A stretch of DNA of 64,000 bases from Anagrus nilaparvatae (GCA_022575985.1 JAKSXM010000007.1:2358501-2422500); one strand, 5' to 3'; numbered from the stretch's first letter, positions 48,345-61,700 are shown. Notes: generated from the letters alone by a model not told the origin. Translations and numbers: made by a program.

Positions 48345-49803
48345 TTATAATAATCAAAATGTAATGATAGAATAGTTTAAAACCATTCCTGCGATCTGGC
48401 CCAATTTTGATTTCACAGGCCGTAGGTGGTCACTGGCTAAATAAAAACTAAATAAAAACTGTATACAACCCCAGGCCTTAAGAAATAAATCCCAGATCGC
48501 AGAATGTTTATTTATTAGAACTGAGTCATTCTTTATTCTACTTCGATTACGGAATTTTAAAATTATACTAATTTGAATTGATTCACTTTTGCTTCTTAAA
48601 AGAATTGTTGATTTATTACTTTATGAATCCTAATTATACAATTTAAAATTGAATTAATTACAAATTAAACACTCACTTCAGTTAATAAATAATATGAGTG
48701 CAAAAGTGTTTACAGTAATACTGGCGACTATAATAATAATGGCGACTAGAGTAATACGGGTCGCCAAATCCAGATCTAAAGTTTTTAAAAATAGCACTTG
48801 TCCATATTTTATCTCTGTCCAGACGCACGAGTTTAGAAAATTTTAATGCACGATTATTTGTATCTGTATTTTTGAACTAAATTTTTAAATACAAAAGGGA
48901 AGCTTTTTTTAAAGAAATATTTAAGAATTCTTAAAATAGTTATTTTTGGAATCAATTTGAAAAATTGATACCACCTCTCTTTTCAATTATCTATTTTAAA
49001 TATACAATTAAAATAATTTTTAGTTATTGCTTTAAAAAAAATTTTTCTTTGCATATAGATTATATTATTTTAATTTAAAATGTAAATAGGAAAGTCTGTA
49101 AAATAAAAATATTTTTAATCGAATGTTTACTGAAACTTTTAATAGACCATTTATAATTTTTTCTCTACTTAAAACACTTCAAGGTAAAAAAAGTGTCTCC
49201 GTAAAAAATTTTACATATCTAGGGCAAAACAAGCCTATTTTCTTTCTTAAAGAGGCGACTTTTTTGCCCATTAAATGTAAAACTATGTTTTAAATCACGG
49301 GACAAAATATGTAGTTCGACTTTTGCATGCATACAACTGCATGCAAAGTCAAAACCAATATTTTTTCCCTTGTTTAAGAAATAGCTAATTTCGGTACTAG
49401 CGTGATCATTAGCACGAGTGCCTGATGAAGTTTTGTCATGTCATAAATAAATGTGGACAGAAAATTCCGTGCTAATTTTTACACCCAGGAAAAAGCGTGT
49501 TTATTGGCTACTGACCAAGAAAAATAATTTACGACCCTTGGCCATAAAACAATAGTCTCTCAATTCGAGTTTACGTAATTTACGTGCAATTTAGGAAATA
49601 CTTTATTTTTCTGGCCATGGATCTTAATGTACTATTTTTCCGGAAAAAAACGAAATAAGAATTTATTCAATTGAGGAAGTGGATAAATTTCGATTAGAGG
49701 TAATTATTATTTAATGTAATATTAGCTTAAGCTCCTAAATCCAATTGTTTTTATTATTACAGTTATTTGGATTAGGATTGGTTAACTGAAATTATTTTTT
49801 ATC
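48345..49803 (+). repeat. Right outer arm of the F-box fold-back
   Basis: Downstream flank of the gene, mirrored first by 36,515-37,157 and then by 27,805-28,692. Position 48,986-48,997 is the unoccupied target of the 7.8-kb insertion. The mirror ends at about 49,803, where unique sequence begins. Confidence 0.85.
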
Positions 49804-52604
49804 TGTTAGAAATAAAATATTTTGTAAATAATTCACTTTTAAAAAAAAATTTAATTATTTAAATAAAATCTTATATTTTAAAAACCTCAAAACTAAAAAA
49901 CGTGGCTGCATTTTTAAAATGAGTTTAATAAAAAATTTTCATCGTTTAAAAACTAGTTTAAAAAAATAAGCTTTAAAAAAAGTAACATATTGAATATATT
50001 TAATTAAATTTAAAAAAATCAATAATTTACTTTAGTTTTAAATAAAATTCAATAGTAATAGAGTAATAATCTGAATATATAAACACTTGAATTGTATAAT
50101 TTTGCTTCAAATATTGCATAAAAAAAATTTTTTATGAATGAAAATTAACAAACGTAATTTATTGCATAAATTATATTAAAAAAAAAAAAAAAGAAAAAGT
50201 ATTTTATTTACATGTAGTGCTAATGATCGCACACGTTTTCAAGTTCAGCCCTTGACCACGAATTATTTCAATGCTCTGCATAAGCAAGAAAGGCTTCAAT
50301 CGCTGTATAACGCAAAATCTAAAAAGTATAGCTGATAATTTCCTCTTCTGGTTTTTTTTTTCAAAGCTTTCAATTTTAGTTAAAAATAAAAAACCTTGAA
50401 TTTTTATTGTCAATAACCGGCTGTTTCTTAACAGATTTAGGTGTATTATGTCATAAAACTTTTTTAATAACTACAGCTGCGTTGTAAATTTTTTTTCCAA
50501 ATTCTTATTTTTAAATTAATACTAAACTTTTATTATTTTCATAAAAATACATGAAGTATTTAGATTACATTTTGCTCAACCAGCGTAGATTTATCTTGTA
50601 AAATTTATTGATAAAAGTTAAACAAAAAAAAATTCTAAATTTTGACATGGTAATAAAATAAATAGTGAATCTACTGCTCTAAATGAAAAATGGAATCTAA
50701 CAGTCATAATTATGAGAGTTGTGAAAAATAAATTTTAATGAATGCAAAATGTCTTACAGGATGGAACCTCGCTGTTAAGGGACATAAGATTTTTATTTTC
50801 AAATGCAAATTAAATAAATTAAGAAAAAAAATTTTTTATTTTTATATATTATGTCACTTGACAGCAAGATTTCATCCTGTGCTACAATGATTATTTCGTT
50901 CCATTAAAAATCATAAACGTTGATAATGAAAATCTGAGAGAATAAATTTATATGCATGTATTATTATGGATATCCTTATAAAAGTAAAATTTAAAAATCA
51001 TATATGGCTCAATTTAAACCAAACTGGGATAAGATGCATGGTCGGGTCTTCAAATCCGTTTAAAAATATATTTTCCTGAAAGTGATACTAAAAATAAGCC
51101 TCCACGTCAATTTTTAGCTGATAAGGTTCAGTCCTCGATTTTCGGCCTCCATATTTGTGTTTTGGACTCTTATAAAAAAAGTAAGAAAAATGAGTGAAAA
51201 TTATTATTATTATTATTATTTGTTGCTAGAAAGTTTATTATACATAAGGTGTTGCTCACCTTTTTTGTTTGAGTACAGATTTTAATAAAAGTTGGTATAT
51301 AACAAGAAGTCATATTAAAAAATACATATTTAAAATTAGAAGATCCTAGGGTGACTGCTTAATTATTAAATAATTAAAAATAATTTTGCTTCTCCGAGCA
51401 TCTTATACGTGATTCTTACACGGATCAAAGTATTTTTTGAGTAGAGTTTTTGATAAAAAAATTATAACATATAAAAAACATATCGTAGAATATAATTATT
51501 CAATTTAATTTAGACTAGGGTGGTTTGTTTATAACGAAAATTTTATTTATTTAACAATGCTATCGTATAGTTGTGCGCGCGCAAGGTTCTCGCTTCTATA
51601 GTAATATGATAGTTTCTTATTTCTATTTTGTAAAAGTAAAAAAATTATTTCTAAAAAATTAAAGGTCCTGAAGAGGTTCTCAGATTGAGAATGAAATATT
51701 GACAAGAATGAAAATCAAAGTTTTTTGAATTTTTCCTTATAATTTGTTCAGCAAGGTCGTTTTAAACTCAATTGAAATTTAAATTATCTGGACGCTCCAA
51801 TCCAAAAATATTATATTATCCTTAAAAAATACATAGTATGATGCTCATGGAGATGGAAATCTTTTTTTTTTAAATTTGAATTTCACAAAAGCATATAAAT
51901 AAATAATCCTCTAGTAGATTTCAAAATACTTCTGATACTTCAAATTTTATTATGAAACAGAGAAACCACTGGGTTATTGCGTTTTGAGAGCCCTAGATCA
52001 AAATATAGCAGCTTTAAAAGTTCAATTTTTAAAAATTTCAAATTTCCCGCATAAACACGTGACCAATTAACTAGTCAGAAATTTGGATTCCGCGGAAAAT
52101 TTTACACAAGGATATATTTTTTTATGTTTGAGTTTTTATATTAAAACGGCGAAATTTAGAGGAATAGTTGTAATAAATCAAAAACTTCTCAATAAAAGAA
52201 TAAAAAAATATTAAAAACTAATTATGTACCTATTCAATAACTACAAGAAATCTATATACATTAGGGTGATTTACAAAAAAAGTGCCCCAAAAATGCTCTT
52301 CGTGAAGTATGTTAAAGTTTAGGCTACAAAATGACTACATGCCAATTTTAAGCTCATTTAACTTCGTTTAAGGGGTAATCTTAACCCAGGATAATCTTAA
52401 AGTGGTTGGTTTAAATTTTTTTTAAATACTTCTTTTATACTTCGTGATATGTTTTCAGTATCGCTTTAAAAATGAAGATTCCAGAATCCAAAAATGCCTT
52501 GAGCACACAAAACACTCCTTTTTTGGCAAAATATTTTCGGTTGAATAGTGAAAATCATACATATTCGGAACATTTGAGTTGGGAATTACAATCTATAGTT
52601 ATGG
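49804..52604. other. AT-rich sequence, no gene seen
   Basis: No repeat family from this window and no coding frame is supported. Short ORFs here are at the length expected by chance. Confidence 0.5.
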
Positions 52605-53075
52605 ATGACTTTAATATGTAGAAAAAACATCCAAACTTTTAACGCACCTTCTGGGCCTAACTTAATGCAGGGCTCAATTAGGCAATTTTCAAAATATTTA
52701 CGTTTGGTATCCTTTTTTTTTGTATATAATTTCTACCTTTCATTCCCCGTAAATCGCAAATTTTTTTTATTTTCGATTCTCTCATCGCCTTAGTTAATAA
52801 AGCAAATGTCCATTTTAGGCCCGATTTTCAAATTGCTGCTAAAATACTAATGCTGCAATGCTCTTTTTATTTTTTAATTAAAATTCTTAATTTTTACAAA
52901 TAAATTAAATTAACTTTTAACTATAAAAATTATTTTTATTTTTAAAGTAAAAAATAATTAACTCTAATGCCACTGATTCACGTGCCCTTTTTACTTCAAA
53001 TTATTGTTTTTTACAACTAAATGAAAAATAGCATAAGGTCAATTTTTAATTAGAAATATTTTGTTTTCTAAATTT
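52605..53075 (+). repeat. Dispersed repeat related to family A
   Basis: Inverted relative to 39,120-39,560, with the same order of words. The part around 52,650-52,870 resembles family A (GGGCCTAA...GCAGGGCTCAAT). Confidence 0.7.
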
Positions 53076-53739
53076 TTTTTACTATTCCGTGTTTTCATGA
53101 GTCAAAGAACAATTTTCTTTTTTTACAGTAAATATTCATCGTTTAATTTGTGTTTTTGAAGTTCATGGTCAAAGCAACGATGATTCTTACTCACTTTCAT
53201 TAGGACACGTATGATATTTTAAAATAAAAAACGCATTATTTACTAGTCTTCTTCGGATGTGCTTGAAAGTTTTTCAGTGATTTATTAAATACTAGCAAAT
53301 GCAGGCTTTTTGTATACTTGGTGGACGAGAAAAGTTTACTTTTTCATTATCTAAATATTTGTAAAATTTTCTTCTACAACAGGCAAGTATAAATTTTTAT
53401 CATTAATTTATTCAACATATTTACTATTTTAAGTATAATTTTCAAATAGTTGCAAAAATTAGAACTTTTAAATTGTCTCTTTTTTACGACTCTTTTCTCT
53501 CGAAAGTTAGTGATCGTAAATAGACTTTTTTTTAAATATTTTAAATTAGAAATCTTACTTAAAGTGAGAGTCTTTTCCAAAATGAGCCGTTTCCAAAATA
53601 GGATAATTTAAAATTATTTTATTTTGGATATGGCTAGTAAAAGGCATAATTAAAATATTTTGGAAAACAGAAGACCAGAGCGTAATTTTTTAGCTCCATA
53701 TTACTCCAGTCAAATCACGGTTTTGGTGGTATTGTTTGT

Positions 53740-55015
53740 GGCCGCTACCAGATTTGGTCTACTATAGGTTTTTTGGGTCGCTGAACACGAAAATCGTGGT
53801 TATTTCTATGAGAAATTGGGGCTTGACCCTTAAATTAGCCAAAACTACCCCTAAAAGGGGTGTTTTTGCAACTTTTGTTTTAGCCCTCCAAGATTTGATC
53901 TAATAAGGGTTTTTGGGGTCTCTGATCACGAATATTGAAGTTATAACTATGAAAAATTACCCCTTCACCCTTAAAGTGGCCAAAACTACCCCTAAAAGAG
54001 GTGTTTTTGCAACTTTTGCTCTAGCCCTCCAAGATTTGGTCTAATAAGGGTTTTTGGGGTCGCTGATCACGAATATTGAAGTTACAACTATGAAAAATTA
54101 CCCCTTCACCCTTAAAGTGGCCAAAACTACCCCTAAAAGGAGTGTTTTCGCTACTTTCGCTCTAGCCCTCCAAGATTCGATCTAATAGGGTTTTTTGGGT
54201 CGCTGATCACAAAAATTGATGTCTTTTTAATTAAAACTTAACTCTTTACCCTTAAATTGGCCAAAACTACCCCTAAAAGGGGTGTTTTCGCTACTTTCGC
54301 TCTAGCCCTCCAAGATTCGATCTAATAGGGTTTTTTGGGTCGCTTATCACAAAAATTGATGTCTTTTCAATTAAAACTTAACTCTTCAACCTTAAATTAG
54401 CCAAAACTAATCCTAAAAGGGTCACTTTCGCATTATTCGTTCTAGCCTTCTAAAATTTGGTCTAATAGGGTTTTTTAGGTCGCTGATCACAATAAACAGC
54501 TCTTGACGGGATTTTGAAGCATAATAAAAATTATGCTTAGTACAAAAAAATTTTTTTTTAATTTTAAAAAAATTTTTCAAATGATAAAACATTTTAAACC
54601 TTTTAGGAATAGCTTTAGCAATTTTAAGGGTGAAGGCCTTATTTTTAATTGAAAAACCCGTGATTTTCGTGATCAACGACCTAATAAACCCTTGTAGACC
54701 AAATCTTGGAGGGCTAGAGCGAAAGTAGAGAGAACACCACTTTTAGGGGTAGTTTCGGCTAATTTAAGGGTGAAGAGTTACGTTTTAATTGAAAATACAT
54801 CGATTTTTGTGATCAGTGACCCAATAAACCCTAATAGATCGAATCTTGAAGGGCTAGAGTGAAAGTAGCGAAATCACCCCTTTTAGGGGTAGTTTTGGAC
54901 AATTTAAGGGTGTAGAGTTAAGTTTTAATTAAAAAGACATCATTTTTTGTGATCAGCGACCAAAAAACCCTATTAGATCGAATCTTGAAAGGCTAGAGTG
55001 AAAGTAGCGAAAACT
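53740..55015. repeat. 140-bp tandem array that switches orientation
   Basis: Direct units start near 53,751, 53,891, 54,033, 54,174, 54,314 and 54,454, each with a GATTTGGTCTAATAAGGG-like start and a GGGTCGCTGATCACGAA word. After a 20-bp-scale hairpin at about 54,518-54,538 (AGCATAAT...ATTATGCT), at least three units run in the opposite orientation, marked at 54,697, 54,838 and 54,977. The spacing is 140-142 bp throughout. Confidence 0.9.
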
Positions 55016-55019
55016 AAGT

Positions 55020-55300
55020 TTTTTTTCTAAATAAGTTTTTTTTTCTTCTGGAGTGGTTTTTCCCTGGCAATCAGATTTTTTTATCTATTTTTTTAAATTT
55101 TATTTATCTAAAAAGTTATTTTAAAAATTTGGGGTAGCTCAGATACAAAAAACACGGTTTTTGACATAAAAGTGAAAAAATCTTTTTGGCACCTATCGCC
55201 GATTTCTTGTTCACGATTTTTTTCGGTTTCCTGAAGGTTCAAACTACCTGAAAACACGGGTCATATCGACGTGCCCTCAAAAAAAAAAAATTACGATTCC
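55020..55300 (+). repeat. Family E repeat copy
   Basis: Shares TTTTTCCCTGGCAATCAGATT, GGGGTAGCTCAGAT and AAAATCTTTTTGGCACCTAT with the palindrome arms and with 44,340-45,500. Confidence 0.8.
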
Positions 55301-55702
55301 AGGCTCAAATTAAGTAGCACTTTTAAAATAATTGCTCATATAACTTGATAGTATAACATAAAATATATAACTATAGCACATTCTAATAAAGTTTTATAAA
55401 TAAGTAAATAGTTAAAAAATAGAAAAAATATAGAAAAAAGAATAGCATGGTAGCAATACGAGTTGTAGCATAGGCATAGCATTAATTATTTAATTAATTT
55501 CTGCCAATTAATTTTGGTGCGATAATTTTATCATCAAAAATGTATTTGCAGAATAATGGGGTTCTAGAAGGTCTTAAATAGCCCCGTCAATTCTATGTCC
55601 AGGAATATCTTTTTATTTAAGGACCAAAGAATTTTATCCATTTTAATTTTATTTACCATATATAAAAATAAAAATTTTAATTTAAAATTTTAAAAATTTT
55701 AA

Positions 55703-55902
55703 CCCTTAAAGGTCACACATGGTTTAGGCCACTTTTTAGACACATGAGGTTTTTTTGACCCCATCCGTTTTTTTTTTATTTTTTTTTTTTTAAGACTAAT
55801 CTTTGGGGTTTCTAGATTAATTCTGGTATTTTGCAAACCTTTTTTATTTAAAATACGTAAAAAAAGTCTGGGGTCATTTTGACCCACATGGACCTACGAG
55901 GG
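55703..55902. mobile_element. piggyBac-like MITE with TTAA duplication
   Basis: A 200-bp element starting CCCTTAAAGGTCACACATGG and ending CCACATGGACCTACGAGGG, imperfect inverted ends. TTAA lies at 55,699-55,702 and 55,903-55,906. The CCC start, GGG end and TTAA duplication are the piggyBac pattern. It is unrelated in sequence to the TTAA MITEs in the palindrome. Confidence 0.8.
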
Positions 55903-56019
55903 TTAATAAAATAAATTAATTTTATTTTTGATTTAATTATTAAAAAAAATAAATTTAACTGCGTTATTTTAAAGAAAAAAGTTCATAAAAAATTAGTTCA
56001 AGTAAAATTTTGCGTAAAA

Positions 56020-56480
56020 AAAAGCTCGGGTACTTTTTTTTTTTTTTTAATTTGGATGTAATACCTCATTTATTTCCATGAAAGTAATTATATTTGAAAG
56101 TATGGTTTTCACATGATATCTCGAATCGGATACTTAATTTTATAAAAATTTTTTCCCAAAATTTCCGTCACAAAAAAATACAAAAAACACCAAATATTTT
56201 TTTCTTTTTGGACGTAGTACCTAATTTATTTCGATAAGAGTACTAGTTTTAGAAAGTTCATTTATAGTAATTTTTTGGATCTGATACCGAATTTTTTCAA
56301 ATTTTTTTTCTCAAATTAAAAAAAACAAAAAAATTAAAAAAACTGCAATATTTTTTTTTTTTTTTTTATGTAATACTTTATTTAGTTCCATGAAAGTACT
56401 TATATTTGAAAATATGGTTTTTACTCGATATCTCGAATCTGATAATTAATTTTTTAAAAATTTGTTCCAAAATTTTTGAT
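56020..56480 (+). repeat. Three diverged ~150-bp tandem units, family F
   Basis: TATTTCCATGAAAGTA-type words at about 56,078, 56,228 and 56,383 and ATCTCGAATCTGATA words between them match 14,990-15,540 in the palindrome. Confidence 0.7.
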
Positions 56481-58658
56481 CAATAAAAAAAACGTTTAAA
56501 AGTTAATAGAATTATATGTATGATTGCATACTTGTAATCGGTGATATCTGTGGCATATTTAAGTATTAAGCTCATTGTTTGAGGAACCTAAGGGCCAGCT
56601 AGTTGGCAGGGTATTTTTCTTTTGTATGTGAATGCCTCCATAATACATGTGCGCCACCAAATTTGAAAGGTAAGGTAATTAAGTTATATCTACTTCTGAT
56701 TTCTATGAATAAGAAAAAAATAGCTAACAACTAAAATCTATAACTGTAAAATTAAAAATTTGACTTAACAATTAGTTTTTTAATAATTTCAAACAGGTTT
56801 TTTAAAGAAATACATTGTAAAACAATTTTCAATGTAGCAGAAACATGAATTTATTGTGTTTATATATTGTTATAATGATTATACTTAATAATAATGATAA
56901 TAATAATAATAATCTTAATATAAAGGTTATTAATTAAATATGCAGGTATTATATGGCTATTGTAAAATTAGACAACACTTCGTAAATATGAAAAAACGAC
57001 ATAACAACGATTAAATCTATTGTTATGCCACCTGTTTTTAAAAAATATCTACTAATTCCATTATTTTTTGTTTCGAGTATATTTAACATAAAAAAAATTT
57101 ATTTTTTTCAAAATTCATTGACTAGATTATCAGAATTCTTTTAATCTTAACTGTCTTTTTATTTAATTTAATACTTTAGTGTTAATCGAGTAAAAGCGAA
57201 CCAAAAAAAATGCATATTTTATAATTTAATACAAATTCAGTCATTATTAAAGTTTATAGACAGTTCAAAGAATTTTGAAAAAAAAAAAAAAATTAAGGCA
57301 TAACAATAAATTAAATCTTTTTTAAAACTTAAATAATTAAGAAAATTTATAATTAAAAAAAAAAAATTAAAGAAACAATATATAATCCATTATGGACTTA
57401 AAAATAATGTTTTTTTATACAATTATGAGTATATATTTATAATCGATAATAAAAAGAAAAAAAATTGATTGATCGAGTTTTAAAATTTAATTACATAATG
57501 CAAAAAAAAATACATGTGTATAATATTATATAAGTATGTATAAATATATATATGTATAGGTAATAATTATATTAATCGCATAAAGTATTATTATTATTTT
57601 GAATACTTTGTATTACTTTTCGCATATAAAAAAAAAAAGAATAGATTTAAAACACAAAAAAAGGATAATCTATGATTCGATAATATAAGCTTCAACAATA
57701 AATGATTATGACTATTTTTAGGCAATTTATTTTTTAATTAATTGATAAATATAAATATAAATCTTACATGCCTTTTTTATTGATCGATGATTTATGATAA
57801 AATGTATTATTTGGACCATTTTTATAAATTTGAGCTGTTTACATATAGCTCTAAAAAATATCTTTGTTTTTCTTTTTTATAAAAATTTATATTTATGAAG
57901 CTTACTTTTTAAATAATTTACTTACAATTAAAGATTTTTTTTTTTTTTGAAGAATATAGCGAGCCATCAATTAGTATATATATTTCTATTTTTTATATAT
58001 ACAAAATTTCATAAAATAAAAATTTATTATGTTGTATAAATTAAATAATTTTAAATAGAGTATATAAATCTTGCATTATAAATTAATTGTTGGCAAAATA
58101 TATTTTACAAATATAAATTGTATTAACTAATTGATTTTTTTTTTTTTTTTTGATTTTATGCGTTACATTTTTTTTTATTTTTGTATACAAATTAAAAAGA
58201 AAAAAATTAAACAAACAAAAAAAATAAAACAATATAAATTGTATAACGGCATTTTTTTATTTTTGCGGCACAATTAAATTAACAAAAAATTTTATTGTAT
58301 GATTTTTTTCTTCATTCGCATTGGCACAGACATTGGCTATATATATGTATATTTTTTTTGTATTTTTTATTACATTTTATTAAGGCACTATAAACCATTT
58401 TTTTTTCTTCAATTTTTAATTTTTTTTTTTTATTTGGCTCTATTGCTCAAATTATCTAATTTTTTTTTTGTATTTTTCCTCATATTTTTTTATATTAAAA
58501 AAAAAAAATCTATATTTTTGTATAATTGTTTATTTTTGTACTAAAACTATACTAATAGCCGCGACATTTTATTGATTTAAAAATATTAACCATGAAAAAT
58601 CATGCATTCAATGTACATGATAATTAGATTTTACAAATGATGATGTATTTTTCATTTC
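56481..58658. other. AT-rich region downstream of amphiphysin
   Basis: Probably includes the amphiphysin 3' UTR on the minus strand, but no polyadenylation site could be chosen among many AATAAA-like words. It holds an (AAT)n run at about 56,883-56,915. The 81-residue ORF at 58,299 is a low-complexity Phe-rich shadow. Confidence 0.45.
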
Positions 58659-58739
58659 TCACATTGGTTTTGTGAAATTCGCTGGAAACATCCCTTTTTC
58701 GTTTGTTCCTTCTTTTAAGCCCATCAGCCAACCTTCCTC
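58659..58739 (-). CDS. Amph: Amphiphysin terminal exon: SH3 domain end
   Basis: 81 bp, 26 codons plus TGA. It holds the SH3 tryptophan (EEGWLMG) and GMFPANF, ending FTKPM. Confidence 0.95.
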   Translation of the reverse strand, partial: EEGWLMGLKEGTNEKGMFPANFTKPM

Positions 58740-61700
58740 CTAAAAAAGAAAGCAAAAGAATTTTTTGTTAGTTAACTCAATATTCAAGAAAATTAAAAAT
58801 TTATTTAAAAGAAAAAAACAAAAATTATTCTCTGATATAATAATAAATAATAGTTTAAAAACGTGTATAAAAGTTTGTAATCCTGAAAACTTAGAAATGC
58901 TCATAACATCAATTTTTTAGTATACAATGATATTAAATATTTATTGTTTAACTTTTTTTAAATTTAAATAACACAAAAAGAAAAAACTTTAAACATACCT
59001 GTTCTTCTGGATCATCGTATTCAATAACTCGAATAATATCCCCAACATCAAACGATAATTCATCAACATCTTCTCGATTATATTTATAAGTAGCCTTGAC
59101 CCTATATAAAACTCCAGGTGGTAAATTATCCGTTGTTGCTCCTGTAGATAAATGGAAACCATTTTCATATTCTCGTTCTAGAATACAGTCAATTTGCCGC
59201 CAATTAGGTCAATACGTGCCAATCTTTTCTCATTATTATATAAATCATTTATTTATTTTTATATATTAAAATTATATCATGCAATAGGCAAATAAGCAGC
59301 AGGTATATTTTATTTGGCAGGCAAATTGCGCATTTTTATCTAATACATATTTATTAAACTAATTAAATCAAATTTAGAAATAAAAAAAAAAATGGTGCTG
59401 TGATCGATGATGTCCTTCGATGATATGAATCCTATAAAATTGTTACTTACCAACTGGTATGTCATAAAGTTCCTCGACTCTTTTTGTCGTTGGTGATGAA
59501 TTTTTCGTTGTTATATCTTCATTATTAAGTGAATTATTATCATTACTATTATTAGTACTGTTTGTACCATTTCCATTTATTTGTGTAGTTGGAGTTGAAT
59601 CATCGGTTACTGGTGATGAATCTTCAGCTGCTATAAAAACGCCAAACAAAAACACACACTCAAGCTAAGTTTTACTTTTTTTTAAATTTAATGTTCTTTT
59701 TTTTTTTTTTTTTTTAATATTATTGCAATTCAATGAAAAACTGTTAGTACGACTTTGCTTTAATAAAGTGAATATAAAAATTTAAATTTTGTTATTAATT
59801 ATTTTGTCGCACAATATTTTTATAAAATTACAATGGTGTTAAACACTAACATTTAAATATAGTTAGTTTACTTATTTTTCACACATAAAATTTTGCATTT
59901 TTAAATTAATAAATAATTAGACTTCAAAAAGAGTTTCTGAGATTTTGATTATTCAAAAGAAATTTGTATTTTAGATGCTTTCTTTTCATAGCTTTTGTTT
60001 GAAGCTAATAAATACCCTGAATACTGAGGGCAATGTTAGTGGTCTTATTACCAAAAAATAACTTTCCTGAATAAAAATTTAAGTTTATTTAATCTATGAT
60101 AATTAAGCTATTAATTTAATTAGTACAGTGTAGTCTATTAGTACTGAGATGTAGAAAACTTTATTCTTTCTTATAAGATGAAACTTTACTGTCAGATTAA
60201 TTGGTGTCTTTTTAATTAAAAAATCTAGGTTTAAAGAGAATGAAGAAAATCCTGACAGACAATATGCTTCATGCATTGAGCAAATTGTGCCAGGACCGTG
60301 GTGATTTTTGATAATCACTCTAAATCTGGACCTTTTTATATATAAGGTATGTAACCTTATTCTCACGGTCAAAACATTTCCAGAAAATTTAATAATTTAA
60401 AATAATTAAATTTTACCATGGATTTTGCCTCTCAAAAATCCATTTTTGTTTAGTGATATCTTAAAAAAAAAATGAAAAATGACAACAGCTACTTTAGGTT
60501 GTAAAATCATAATAAGCAAACAAGTGTTACAATTTCTTTTTAACTCAAATAATTCATTTATAATTTTATCTTTCCTTTTTTGGAAAATGTCAGTAAATTT
60601 CTCTTTAACACAACTTTTATTTTTTTTTTTTAATAAAAAAAAATAGTAGAAATTTTTGTGACAGTAAACTTCAGCATTATAAAATTGAATAAAGTAAAAA
60701 TTGACATAAAAATAACAAATTGAATTTAAGAAAATTTTTATATAAAAATTTGATGTGTGAAGAATAAAAAATTAATTAATTGAGTAAACAAAAAGTTAAA
60801 AATATCAAATATTTCAAAGAAATAATAATAATGAAAAAAACTCAATTAATAGAATTAAACACACGTTTTGAACAAAAAAAAAGAATAAAAAAAAAATTAC
60901 AAGAAATTTATAGTTAACGTGACCTCGCAAATTGAATATTTCTATAATGATTACCTGCAGAAATATTATTCTGAGATGCTTGATTATTGATGATAAGTCT
61001 AAAAAATAAAAAAATTGTTATTAATAATAAATTTCATTGCATAAAACAAAAAATGTATTAAAAAATTTACTAACGATGAATTGGCATTTGGTGATTTTGG
61101 TGATTGAGGACTTGAATTTTTTTTAATTGAATAAGACCCTCTTTGACTATCATTGGCTAATTTGTCGACTATTGCTTCAAGCTCGTTATAGACCTAAATA
61201 AGCAAAAATTAGGGTATTACAAAAAATATTTAGAAAATACAGCAAAAAAAAAAATAGAAATTACCTTGGAACTTTCAGTATGAAAAACTTGTTCAGCAGC
61301 AAACAACGTTTGTAAATTAGTGACGAGAAATAAAACACGTGAATCATAAAGTGCTGGTAGTTCATCATGTAGTTCTAAATTCAATTGTTCATAAGTTCTT
61401 CTTGCCTCTTCTAATAATTCTCTTGCTTTTGATACTTTTAAATCATCTCTTTTTTTTGGATTACCTTGTAAAGATTGAAAATTATGCCTATGTCCATCAT
61501 AATCAATCATTTTACGATTCCTTTTGTCTATTTTTTTCTGAAAAAAAAAAATTTTTTTATTTTAATTATATAATAACTGATGTTTGCAGATATTTGCATG
61601 TTTATTGTAATATCATAAATTAGTTTATTTTTTTTGTTGAGTAAAGTCAGTCATGTTATATTGGATATAAATTATTTTTAGCATGAAATTACGTAAGTTT

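Larger units (their letters stand above)
27805..49803. repeat. 22-kb fold-back carrying an F-box/LRR gene and its inverted partial copy
   Basis: Inverted matches nest concentrically: 27,805-28,692 with about 48,990-49,803; 36,515-37,810 with about 47,700-48,990; 37,966-38,587 with 41,964-42,590; and 38,700-38,970 with 40,850-41,085. The left arm is interrupted by a 7.8-kb insertion (28,705-36,514) and lacks the equivalent of about 42,590-47,700. The right arm carries the intact gene. No transposase is visible. Confidence 0.85.

Noticed and set aside
27805..49803. Helitron-type gene capture
   Set aside because: I saw no TC start, CTRR end with a terminal hairpin, or Rep/helicase sequence; the structure is built of inverted arms instead.
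6754..49803. Polydnavirus proviral segment of a parasitoid wasp
   Set aside because: No viral gene family or segment-end motif could be recognised; an F-box/LRR gene alone is not enough.
59142..59200. Extending the SH3 exon upstream (frame open, REYENGFHLSTG)
   Set aside because: The CTACAG acceptor at 59,144-59,142 gives the phase that matches the linker exon and the conserved IPVGATTDNLPPG join.
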